A stretch of 27,052 nucleotides of DNA, taken from positions 1 to 27,052 of the forward strand of contig JADGDW010000044.1 of assembly GCA_016744725.1 (NCBI GenBank). The letters are read 5' to 3'. Every line of letters starts with the position of its first letter. Position 1 is the stretch's first letter. The position numbers and the translations under genes were made by a program. Origin of the DNA: Candidatus Albibeggiatoa sp. nov. BB20. Lineage in GTDB: Bacteria; Pseudomonadota; Gammaproteobacteria; Beggiatoales; Beggiatoaceae. Below are positions 15,916-24,900 of this stretch, piece by piece. The notes below the pieces were generated by a model. It had not been told where the DNA came from and did not search any database. It saw only the letters and a program-made list of their open reading frames with translations.

Positions 15916-15982
15916 TATAGTCAATTTCGTTTTGGGTGTTAGGACTGGCAGTCCTGTATCACTTTAAAGTAAAACGACTATA
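15916..15982. repeat. 67-bp MITE-like repeat, copy B
   Basis: The same length as copy A with identical 12 terminal bases on the right (AAAACGACTATA) and identical 10 on the left (TATAGTCAAT). The palindrome AGGACTGGCAGTCCT lies at 15941-15955 and is a perfect 7-1-7 dyad. It sits between convergent metZ and the TPR gene, where it could also act as a terminator. Ten substitutions separate it from copy A. Confidence 0.74.
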
Positions 15983-16030
15983 ATAACATAGCAATATAAA
16001 ATTTAAGGCTGCCAACCCCTGATGAGATAG

Positions 16031-17932
16031 CTAAGCAAACGCGGCTGTTAAATCCAAACCAAGTTGTTTAAAGCAATCCTCCCAATCATCAGAACAAGTT
16101 TGTCGATAGACTTTAAATCCATCAAACCAAGCTGAACTATCGCCTTGATCCATCCATCGCCAATCTGCTGGATTTGGAATTAATACCCGCGCCGATTTTC
16201 CTAAACCGATTAATAAATGCAAATTGGTATTGCTCACGCCGATGTAATCATCAAGCAATGACATCAAGGCTAACATGCTTTCTAAATCATCACTGAAATG
16301 GGTAAAATCATCGATTTTTTGGGGCAACGCCTGTTTTAATGTTTGTATTTCTTGCTCAATTGGATGACGTTGTAAAATCACAAAATGTGCATCAACACCT
16401 TGTAAGGTTTCAATCAATAAATCGAGTGGAATTTCTTTTTGTAACACTTTATTTTGAAATTTTTTACTGACTTCGCTGGGTGGTTGTCCTGCTCTCCACG
16501 TCAATCCAATCAAAGGCTTACCCTGTTGTGATAATTGTGCTTTGACGGCTTCCCATTTTTCGGGCAATACAGATAATTTTAGCGCAGAGGGAATATCTTC
16601 AATTTGATTCATTCCTAAAGCCAATGGCAAATCACCGACTAAATATTTTGCATCCACCTGCTCAGGCCTTGGTTCATCCGCATCAATCACCGTATCAAAA
16701 CAATCAACACGTTGTAGTATGGTTTTGATTTTCTTACCAGATTGATAAGTTAATTTTGCCCCACGTTGCTTTAATATTGGTGCAAAACGCAAAAACAGTA
16801 ACTCATCGCCTAAACCTTGATCTTTATGGATTAAAATATGTTTGCCTGTTAAATTTTGGTCAAATGGCTCAACCTCAAAACGGCTATCAATTGCTTTAAA
16901 ATCAACGCTACTAGCCAGTCGAGTGGGACGATATAAAAATGATTGCCAACCCTGTTCAAACTGCCCAGAAGCTAATAGAACTTGTGAATAACTTTGATGA
17001 AATTCATAAGAATGCGGACGCAGTTGTAAGGCTTTTTGATAATATTTAATCGCGGCTTGGGTTTCGCCTAAACGTTGTTTAATTCGCGCTAAATTGGCAT
17101 AAGTATCAGGAAAATATGGATTGGCTTGAATCGCTTTTTGATAAAAATGTTGGGCGACATCTAATTTTTGCTGCGAAACATAAATATTACCTAAATTGAG
17201 ATAAGCTTCCACATAATTCGGATTACATTTTAGAGCCGTTTTATAATGTGACTCAGCCTGTTCAAAACGTGCTTGCTCAGCTTCAATAATGCCTAGAAAA
17301 TAATGTGCTTCTGCAAAGTTTGGTTTTAATTTCAAGGCATTCTGTAAAGATTGTTCTGCTTGCAGCCATTGTTGTTGCTCTATTTCAATACGGGCTAAAT
17401 CAACATACGTTTGTACGGCATTTGTTTTTAATTTTAAGGCTTTTTGACAAATTTTGTGAGCCGCTTGAAATTTCTCTAGTTTGACCAAAACAATAGATAA
17501 ATTATGATACGCATCAGCGTGACGTGAATTGAATTTTATTGCTTGTTGGTAACAGTGTTCAGCTTCGGTTAAATTCTGTAGTTTGACATAAACACCGCCT
17601 AAATTACTATAAGTATCAGCATTATTGCGCTCTAACTTTAAGGCTTTTTGATAATATTGCAATGCGGCTTCTAATTGTCCTATGGTTTGTAACGCATTTC
17701 CCAAGTGACTGTGATACATCGCGACTTTGGGTTTAAGTTTAATTACTTGTTGAAAATAGGCAATAGCTTGTTGTGGTTGTTGTGCTTGTGCTAAGGCCAC
17801 ACCCATCAAATGAATAGCCTCGGCATGTCTGGGTTGAGATTGAATAATTTTCTGATATAAATCACAGGCCTCTTTAAGTCGACCTTGTTGATGTAATTGT
17901 TGTGCTGTATGCAAAGCTTGACCAATATTCAT
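16031..17932 (-). CDS. TPR protein with C-terminal glycosyltransferase-like domain
   Basis: About 633 aa from the chosen start MNIGQALHTAQQLHQQGRL. This ATG has a GGA ribosome site 7 nt upstream; an in-frame ATG 13 codons earlier (17971) has none. The N-terminal 330 residues are about nine TPR units in tandem, with repeated patterns such as YHNLS, EAYLNLGNIY and AIKYYQKALQLRP. The C-terminal half has a GT-B-like opening (HILIHKDQGLGDELLFLRFA, with a GDELLF motif) and later LIGLTWRAG and YIGVSNTNLHLLIGLGKSARVL. This resembles glycosyltransferase family 9/heptosyltransferase-like domains fused to TPRs and the SPINDLY/OGT-like bacterial proteins. It may modify proteins or surface glycans; catalytic activity is not shown. 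It is transcribed alone, divergent from DAHP synthase. Confidence 0.82.
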   Translation of the reverse strand: MNIGQALHTAQQLHQQGRLKEACDLYQKIIQSQPRHAEAIHLMGVALAQAQQPQQAIAYFQQVIKLKPKVAMYHSHLGNALQTIGQLEAALQYYQKALKLERNNADTYSNLGGVYVKLQNLTEAEHCYQQAIKFNSRHADAYHNLSIVLVKLEKFQAAHKICQKALKLKTNAVQTYVDLARIEIEQQQWLQAEQSLQNALKLKPNFAEAHYFLGIIEAEQARFEQAESHYKTALKCNPNYVEAYLNLGNIYVSQQKLDVAQHFYQKAIQANPYFPDTYANLARIKQRLGETQAAIKYYQKALQLRPHSYEFHQSYSQVLLASGQFEQGWQSFLYRPTRLASSVDFKAIDSRFEVEPFDQNLTGKHILIHKDQGLGDELLFLRFAPILKQRGAKLTYQSGKKIKTILQRVDCFDTVIDADEPRPEQVDAKYLVGDLPLALGMNQIEDIPSALKLSVLPEKWEAVKAQLSQQGKPLIGLTWRAGQPPSEVSKKFQNKVLQKEIPLDLLIETLQGVDAHFVILQRHPIEQEIQTLKQALPQKIDDFTHFSDDLESMLALMSLLDDYIGVSNTNLHLLIGLGKSARVLIPNPADWRWMDQGDSSAWFDGFKVYRQTCSDDWEDCFKQLGLDLTAAFA

Positions 17933-18014
17933 AGATGATTCCAAGACTTGAAACTTTAACTTATTTTTCATTTTAAGATGCTATGATGTCAAATATATAA
18001 AATGGCTAGATTAG

Positions 18015-18042
18015 TTGACAGATAGCTTTATTTGTATAAGAT
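18015..18042 (+). promoter_or_regulatory. Promoter of the DAHP synthase gene
   Basis: A perfect -35 TTGACA (18015-18020) is followed 16 bp later by TAAGAT (18037-18042). Transcription would start near 18050, 30 nt before the ATG at 18081. The TTG of this -35 box is also the first codon of a longer open frame, which argues that the upstream extension is not translated. Confidence 0.5.
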
Positions 18043-18080
18043 TAATCAGTTTTATTAATAGTACCTATAAAGGAAGTTTT

Positions 18081-19097
18081 ATGATTATTATCATGGGTCC
18101 TCACGTGTCAGAGGATGAGATAAAAGCGGTTGAGAAGAAAGTAGAAGAGTCAGGTTTAACAACAAATGTATCTCGTGGTACTGAGCGTACTATTATTGGT
18201 GCGATTGGTGATGAGCGTCAAGTACAAAAAGAAGCTATCGAAGCATTACCGGGTGTTGCTGATGTAATTCGTGTGGTTAAGCCTTATAAAATTGTAGCGC
18301 GTGAATGGCATGAAGCGGATACTATAGTGGATATTGCAGGTATTCCACTGGGTGGCAAAACCGTGCAAATTATTGGTGGCCCATGTTCCGTTGAAACACA
18401 AGAGCAAATGGATGCAGCAGCAGAAGGTGTTGTGGCGGCAGGTTGTCGTTTAATGCGTGGTGGTGCATTTAAACCGCGTACCAGTCCTTATAGCTTTCAA
18501 GGTAAAGGCGTTGAAGGTTTAGATATTTTCAAAAATGCAGCCGATAAGCATAAATTACCTATTGTGACTGAATTGATGGATGTCCGTGCTTTAGATAGCT
18601 TTTTAGAACGTGGCGTAGACGTGATTCAAATCGGCACACGTAACATGCAAAACTTTGATTTACTAAAAGAAGTTGGTAGAGTGCATGTACCTGTTATTTT
18701 GAAACGGGGTTTAAGTGCAACGATTTCAGAATGGTTAATGTCGGCTGAATATATCGCAGCAGGCGGTAATCACAATATTATTTTATGTGAACGTGGCGTA
18801 CGTAGTTTTGAAAAAGCCTACCGTAATATGTTAGACGTAACAGCGATTCCTGTATTGAAAAAGGAAACTCACTTACCTGTTATCGTTGATCCAAGTCATG
18901 CAGGCGGTAAAGCATGGTTAGTGCCTACATTATCAAAAGCAGCGATTGCAGCAGGTGCGGACGGTTTATTAGTTGAAATGCACCCTAAACCATGTGATGC
19001 ATGGTGTGATGCGGATCAAGCATTAAACCCTGACGAATTAAAAGTATTGATGGGTGAGTTAGAAGCTGTAGCTAAAGCTGTTGGTCGAGATATTTAA
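18081..19097 (+). CDS. aroF: 3-deoxy-7-phosphoheptulonate synthase, type I-beta (DAHP synthase)
   Basis: 338 aa from ATG 18081, which has a strong AAGGAAG ribosome site (18070-18076). The frame is open back to TTG 18015, but that codon overlaps a consensus -35 box and lacks a ribosome site. Residues 1-70 form the ferredoxin-like regulatory domain seen in Thermotoga-type enzymes (MIIIMGPHVSEDEI..VVKPYK). The TIM-barrel follows with GPCSVE (100-105), RGGAFKPRTSPYSFQG, the KRGLSATISEW segment, ILCERGVRSFE, and metal ligands in IVDPSHAGG and LLVEMHPKP. The enzyme condenses phosphoenolpyruvate and erythrose 4-phosphate, the entry to chorismate. The N-terminal domain suggests allosteric control by aromatic amino acids or prephenate. 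It converges on rraA. Confidence 0.94.
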   Translation: MIIIMGPHVSEDEIKAVEKKVEESGLTTNVSRGTERTIIGAIGDERQVQKEAIEALPGVADVIRVVKPYKIVAREWHEADTIVDIAGIPLGGKTVQIIGGPCSVETQEQMDAAAEGVVAAGCRLMRGGAFKPRTSPYSFQGKGVEGLDIFKNAADKHKLPIVTELMDVRALDSFLERGVDVIQIGTRNMQNFDLLKEVGRVHVPVILKRGLSATISEWLMSAEYIAAGGNHNIILCERGVRSFEKAYRNMLDVTAIPVLKKETHLPVIVDPSHAGGKAWLVPTLSKAAIAAGADGLLVEMHPKPCDAWCDADQALNPDELKVLMGELEAVAKAVGRDI

Positions 19098-19227
19098 GAT
19101 TTTTGATTTGCGATTTTTGCTTGAATCTCAATTTTCTCGTTTCCGTCATATTAAGGGAGCGAGATAAAATGAGATAGTCAAAATGATGATGTACTTTGAT
19201 ATGTTGTGATATTAAGTTTTATATCTC

Positions 19228-19260
19228 AGGACTGCCTGTCCTTAAAGGGCTAACAGTCCT
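19228..19260. repeat. Palindrome-containing repeat relative, copy C (possible bidirectional terminator)
   Basis: AGGACTG (19228-19234) and CAGTCCT (19254-19260) form a perfect 7-bp inverted repeat around a 19-nt centre, and AGGAC/GTCCT alternatives occur inside. The core resembles the AGGACT-n-AGTCCT palindrome of copies A and B, but the TATAGTC ends are not recognisable. It lies between convergent DAHP synthase and rraA. Confidence 0.5.
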
Positions 19261-19274
19261 AACATGTTATAAGC

Positions 19275-19754
19275 TTAAACTAATGCTTTATCGGCAATAA
19301 TAATTCCATCTGAATCAGAATAAACATAGTTTTCAGGGAAGAATGTAATACCTGCAAAATTGACGGGAATCGACACATCACCACGACCATGTTTGATACT
19401 TTTTAGAGGATGTGTATTTAATGCTTTGATGCCAATAGGAATATCAGCAATTACACCAGAATCACGAATACATCCGTATACAATAATTCCTTCCCAACCA
19501 TTATCAGCCGCCATTTGCGCAATAATGTCGCCGACCAAAGCACAACGCAATGAGCCGCCACCATCAATAACTAAGACTTTGCCTTTTCCCGGTTGAGCCA
19601 ACTTATCTTTTACTAAAACATTATCTTCATGCACTTTGACCGTTTCAATTTGGCCACCAAACGCTGGTTTTGCACCATACATTTTAAATAATGGATCGGC
19701 TACTTTGATAATATCACTGTATTCATCACATAAATCCGCTGTTTGAATCGTCAT
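19275..19754 (-). CDS. rraA: RraA family protein, ribonuclease E activity regulator or HMG/CHA aldolase-like
   Basis: 159 aa, typical for RraA. It opens TADLCDEYSDIIKVADPLFK and contains FGGQIETVKVHEDN, the conserved VLVIDGGGSLRCALVGDIIA, the GWEGIIVYGCIRD loop with the Arg and Asp that form the metal/substrate pocket in aldolase relatives, and a C-terminal YSDSDGIIIADKAL. E. coli RraA binds RNase E and inhibits it; many relatives are 4-hydroxy-4-methyl-2-oxoglutarate/oxaloacetate decarboxylase-type enzymes. The IGIKALNTHPLKSIKHGRG motif and length favour the RraA subgroup. A GAGAGGA ribosome site precedes the ATG. It is a stand-alone minus-strand gene. Confidence 0.88.
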   Translation of the reverse strand: MTIQTADLCDEYSDIIKVADPLFKMYGAKPAFGGQIETVKVHEDNVLVKDKLAQPGKGKVLVIDGGGSLRCALVGDIIAQMAADNGWEGIIVYGCIRDSGVIADIPIGIKALNTHPLKSIKHGRGDVSIPVNFAGITFFPENYVYSDSDGIIIADKALV

Positions 19755-19802
19755 CTAACATCCTCTCATCAAGCTGAAATTATCAAAACCATCATTATAA
19801 CT

Positions 19803-19850
19803 TATAGATTTCACCATCAACAAGCAAGGACTGGCAATCCCAGACAAATC
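19803..19850. repeat. Decayed relative of the 67-bp repeat, copy D
   Basis: TATAG at 19803 is followed after 24 nt by AGGACTGGCAATCCC (19827), against 25 nt in copy B. The right half is no longer recognisable. It lies between rraA and the DUF294 gene. A degenerate copy is the best reading, but the match is short. Confidence 0.38.
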
Positions 19851-19890
19851 TTAACTAAGCCCGAAGATGGCCAATCCAATAATGATTGCT

Positions 19891-21714
19891 TTAAACCATA
19901 TTTAACTTAAAGTGATAAGTGATGAATTTCTTAAACTCATTCACGATTTTGAACGAATCTTTTAATAAATCCCGCTCTAATTTATTCAATTGATTTGGCG
20001 CGATGTAGTTATCCAATTCTTCATTGTGTTCCAATTTACTCAGGCCTGTTTGTAAACGCAATGTGGATAAAAAGGCCAAAGCTTCAATTAATTCCACAGA
20101 GACCTTTTTTTCAAATACATCAAGCTGTTGCAAAGTTTTAATCCGCTCAATGGTATTGGTCATGGTGAGGCGATGTTCTAACGCTAAACTACGCACACCT
20201 TGTACGATGGGGAAAATGCCACCTTTTTTCAAATCCAACTGATTTTTATGATGGGATTTTTCAACGATGAAATTAGCAAAAAAGCCCAGCGGGGTTTCAA
20301 ATGACAAGGTTGGTTTTGCGAAATGGGTGAAAAAGGCCTTGTTATCTTGCAATTTCTCGAATAAATAACCCTTTGCCTCACGTAATAAATCTTCGTCACC
20401 CGCTACAGCACACGCATCATAGAAAATCGCTAAATTCATCATGGAATTCTCAGCCGGTTCACTTATCCATTGATGAATCTCTTCTTTAAATTCGCTTAAA
20501 GGCTTACACCAATAAGAATTATTCACCATAATGTCACCTGGACAAGATGGATAACCAAAACTGATTAAAGTTTCAGTAAATTGCTGAGTAATTGCTTCTA
20601 AGCCATCAAATTGAAAACCATCACGCAAAATAATTGCATTGTCTTGATCAGTTTTTAAAACTTGCTCTGCACGACCTTCACTGCCCATCACCATCAAACA
20701 AGAATTTTCAATCAATTCAGGTGGCGCAATCAATTGATACAGTTTTTCAAAAACATTAGTATTCAACTCGTTGATTAATTGAGCAATATAACGAACTTTA
20801 ACCCCTTTGGCTTGTAGGCTTTGTACCATGTGTACTAAGCTTTCACAGGCTTTTTGTAATTGTTCGGTGGTATTCGCTCGCTCAATTTGCACTGAAATCA
20901 AATGAGAGTGATTCGAGAAGAAGCTGAGTAACTCCATTTGATCTAGCACGCCCATGACTTCATTATTTTCGTAAATCACCAAGCGTTTAATTCTGTGCCG
21001 CGTCATTGTGAGTAAGGCATTGAATAAAAAGTCTTCTGTGGTCATACCGATCAAGTTATAAGTCGCAATATCACCCACAGGGCTATCAATTGATTTGCGC
21101 TGCAACACAACTTGTTCGCGTATATCCGTATCACTAACAATCCCGATTTCATCACCACGCTTAATCAAGATCGAGGTGATTTTATGTTGTTTCATCTGTG
21201 CCACAGCATCATAAATGGAGTCGTCTGCATTCACTGCAATCGGGGGTCTAACATAAGCTTCTTTAATTTTCGCCACCATGAAAGACGACAACTCTTTGCT
21301 GTAACGCTGCTCTATTAACGAGTCTAAGCGTTCAGATATATTTTGATAGTAAAACTTTTGAAATTCTTTGTTATTGTCTAATAAAGTCGTAAACAGTTCT
21401 TTTGGTAATAAATAGCAAATCAGCTCTTCTTCAACTACAAATTCTTTTTTGCTCTCGCCATCAATTAAAGCCATTGCATCAATCATATCTTGCGAAACAT
21501 GAACTGAGGCAACACCATCATTGTCAATTTCTTGCACCACACCTTTGATAATAATATATAGATATTCAGGTGATGAAAATCGTTTAACTAACACATCACC
21601 TTGTTTAAAATAACCAATATCCATTGCTTCTGCAACGGCCTCAAGTTCAGTGGGACGTAATTTGTCAAAAGGAGCTATCGCGCCAATAAAGGCTTTTTGT
21701 TCTAATACGCTCAA
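19891..21714 (-). CDS. cNMP-binding/CBS-pair/DUF294 nucleotidyltransferase-like protein
   Basis: 607 aa from the TTG at 21712-21714 (MSVLEQKAFIGAIAPFDKL), chosen because GAAGG lies 8 nt upstream and the family starts at this point. The frame is open to a TTG at 21810, but that extension is Cys/Phe-rich and unlike the family. Domains: cyclic-nucleotide-binding (about 10-110), two CBS domains (about 145-270, with DSIYDAVAQMKQHKITSILI), a DUF294 nucleotidyltransferase-like domain (about 300-430, with GSEGRAEQ at 344-351 and TDQDNA at 355-360), and a DUF294 C-terminal helical domain. The architecture suggests an intracellular sensor of cyclic and adenine nucleotides related to GlnD-type transferases. 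The usual neighbours (DnaQ-like exonuclease, acetate symporter) are absent. It is divergent from the hybrid kinase. Confidence 0.87.
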   Translation of the reverse strand: MSVLEQKAFIGAIAPFDKLRPTELEAVAEAMDIGYFKQGDVLVKRFSSPEYLYIIIKGVVQEIDNDGVASVHVSQDMIDAMALIDGESKKEFVVEEELICYLLPKELFTTLLDNNKEFQKFYYQNISERLDSLIEQRYSKELSSFMVAKIKEAYVRPPIAVNADDSIYDAVAQMKQHKITSILIKRGDEIGIVSDTDIREQVVLQRKSIDSPVGDIATYNLIGMTTEDFLFNALLTMTRHRIKRLVIYENNEVMGVLDQMELLSFFSNHSHLISVQIERANTTEQLQKACESLVHMVQSLQAKGVKVRYIAQLINELNTNVFEKLYQLIAPPELIENSCLMVMGSEGRAEQVLKTDQDNAIILRDGFQFDGLEAITQQFTETLISFGYPSCPGDIMVNNSYWCKPLSEFKEEIHQWISEPAENSMMNLAIFYDACAVAGDEDLLREAKGYLFEKLQDNKAFFTHFAKPTLSFETPLGFFANFIVEKSHHKNQLDLKKGGIFPIVQGVRSLALEHRLTMTNTIERIKTLQQLDVFEKKVSVELIEALAFLSTLRLQTGLSKLEHNEELDNYIAPNQLNKLERDLLKDSFKIVNEFKKFITYHFKLNMV

Positions 21715-21928
21715 TGTAAATACCTTCGCAATTCTAAGTACATTGACTATTGTAACAAGATTTAGGCCATGACAGCATAAAAAAATGTTGCACTGCAAAA
21801 AAAAATTCAATCACAGCTAAATATCTCAAATTTGCAAATAATTTTATATTTAATTTTACAAAAAGCGTTTATCCTGTTACATCATTGCAATACAATGTCC
21901 TATATTCATATAGCCGCTATAAAATCTC

Positions 21929-24900
21929 ATGAGTACACTGGCAATACAATCTGCTGTCGTTATGCAAACCAAGCTAATTGGTATTGGCCTAATTTCAGCG
22001 CAGCAAAAATGGCTCACGATTAACTCAAAACTCTGTGACATTTTAGGTTACAGTCATGACACTTTATTGGATTTAGATTGGCTTTCGATTATTGAACCAC
22101 AAAGCTATGCACAACATCGAATGGCAATTCAACAATTATGGAATGCTGAAATACAACAATATCAAGCTGAATTTGTATTGTTATCCAAACAAGGCTTTTC
22201 CGTTCCCGCCACTTTAGATTTTCATCTACACCAGTCTGAATCAGGCCAGCATCAACTTTATTGTTTCGTGCAAGATAATCGCACTCAAGAACAACTCAAC
22301 CAAGCCTTAAAACAAAGTGAAGAGCGATTTCAGCGTTACTTTGAAATTCCGCTGGTGGGCATTGCCCTGTTTTCACCTGAACGAGGTTGGATTGATGCGA
22401 ATGAAAAATTTTGTGAAATGATGGGATACGATGACTTAGATGATTTACAAAGCGTATCATGGGTGACGTTGTCCCATCCTGATGATTTAGAGCATGATAT
22501 TGAATACTTCAATAATGTTGTATCAGGCATGGTCAATGATTACAACATGGATAAACGCTTTATTTGCAAAGATAATAGCTGGATGTATGCCAGCGTTTCA
22601 ATTCGTTGTATTCGCAAATTAAATCATCAAGTTGACTTCTTTTTTGTGTTAGTACAAGACATTACAGAACGTAAACAGTTTGAAATGGCTTTACGCACCA
22701 GTGAGAAACGCTACCGAACCATCTTTAATTGTGCTGCGGTTGCAATTGCCTTGATGGATAAAGAAGGGCGTTATCTACAGTTCAATTCTACTTGGTCAGA
22801 AATGCTAGGCTATAACAATCAGGAAATCTTAAGTAAATGTAATTTTGATGTGACTTATTCTGATGATATTCCTGCGACTGAAAGATATATCAGTCAGTTA
22901 ATTAATGCTGAAGTGGATATTTGCCGACTAGAAAAACGCTTTGTGAGTAAAACAGGCCAACTGATTTGGGGTGATGTCACCGCGTCTGTGACTCGAGGTG
23001 AAACAGGCGAGGTTGAAGGTATTGTTGGTATTATTGTGGACATCACTGAACGCAAACAAACTGAAGAACAACTGATTCGAGCTAAAGATGCGGCAGAAGC
23101 TGCAACCAGAGCGAAAAGTGAATTTCTAGCCAATATGAGTCATGAAATTCGCACACCAATGAATGGTGTGGTGGGTATGACCGAGTTACTGATTAATACT
23201 CGCTTAGACAATAAACAACGTGAATACGCAGAAACCATTTCTCATTCAACCGATGCTTTACAAACTTTAATCAATGATATTTTAGATTTTTCCAAAATTG
23301 AGGCTGGCAAGCTGACATTAGAGCCGATTGATTTTGATTTAGAAAATGCGATTTTAGAGATTGCTCGTTTGCTGTCAATTACAGCCGAGTCTAAAGGCTT
23401 CGAATTGATTGTGCGTTATGCGCCCGAAGCCCCACGTTATATCACAGCCGATGCGGGTCGGATTCGGCAAATTTTGACTAATCTGATAGGCAATGCCCTC
23501 AAATTTACCGAACGAGGCCATGTATTAGTTGATATTGAATGTCTTACCAAAGTAGAAGACACTGCCTATATGAATTTTCAAATTCAAGATACGGGCATCG
23601 GCATTGCGGAAGACAAACTGGCGACTATTTTTGATAAATTTACCCAAGCAGATACCTCAACCACGCGGCGTTTTGGCGGGACGGGTTTGGGTTTAGCAAT
23701 CAGTCATCAATTAGTTAAAATGATGGGCGGCGAAATCCAAGTGATAAGCCAAGAACGGATTGGTTCTACTTTTACCTTCCAATTGCCTTTACCTATCGCG
23801 ACAATGCCTGCGGAATATCATACGCCACCCCCAGTGCCTCTTAATATTTTACATAACACCCATGTGCTGATTGTTGACGATAATACAATTAATTTAAAAG
23901 TATTAACTGAACAGCTTGAAACAGTGCATATTCGTTGCCATGCGGTGGACAGTGCAGAAAAAGCGATGATTGCATTGCGAGCGGCAAAACGGGCTGGTGA
24001 TCCATTTTGGTTAGCGGTTTTAGACTATCTAATGCCCAATATGGATGGTGAAACCTTAGCTAAATTAATCAAACAAGATGTGCAATTGCAAGATACAACC
24101 TTGATGCTATTATCTTCAGCGGGCTATCAGCATAGTGAAAATATTCAGCATTTACATGGTGTTGGATTTTCTGCCCATTTAATTAAACCATTACCTAAAC
24201 TGCAACTACAACGTACATTGGCTAGATTGCGTTTAGTATTTGAAAGCAAAGAACAATTAACTTATTTAATCACTATGGAACAAACACCCTCACCCTCACC
24301 CTCAACTCCAGTAAAAAATATGCGTCGTTTCGATTTGAATGTTTTGTTAGTTGAAGACAATGATGTAAACCGTGTTGTTGCATTTAATATGCTGGAAAAA
24401 TTGGGCTGTAAAGTATCCACTGCAATCAATGGTCTTGAAGCACTTAAAATGCTGGATCAAGATTTATTTGATGTGATCTTCATGGATGTACAAATGCCTG
24501 AAATGGATGGTTTTGAAGCAACCCATAAAATTAGAGCTCAAGAACAATTACAGCATAAGCATGGCATGATTGTAAAACCTGCCAATATTGTTGCAATGAC
24601 AGCCAGTGCAATGCGGGGCGATGCTGAACGTTGCTTAAACTCGGGGATGAATGATTACATTGCAAAACCAATTAATTTAAGCCGAATCATTAGCATTTTA
24701 GAAATTTACAGTAAAAAATCAGAAACTTCACCGCCGCTGATTAATAAAAGACTAAAACAGGTGGAAATTTTGCATGATACTCAGGAACAGCTGATTGAGG
24801 ATAATAACATGCAGAAAAAAATTCTATTAGTAGAGGACAATCAAGTCAATGCAATGGTTGCTTCTAAATTTTTAGAAACTTTAGACTGTGATGTTTCCAT

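Noticed and set aside
18015..18080. N-terminal extension of DAHP synthase from a TTG start
   Set aside because: The TTG is inside a consensus -35 box, no ribosome site precedes it, and the ATG at 18081 has a strong one.
21715..21810. N-terminal extension of the DUF294 protein from a TTG at 21810
   Set aside because: The extra residues are Cys/Phe-rich and unlike the family; the TTG at 21714 has GAAGG at good spacing.
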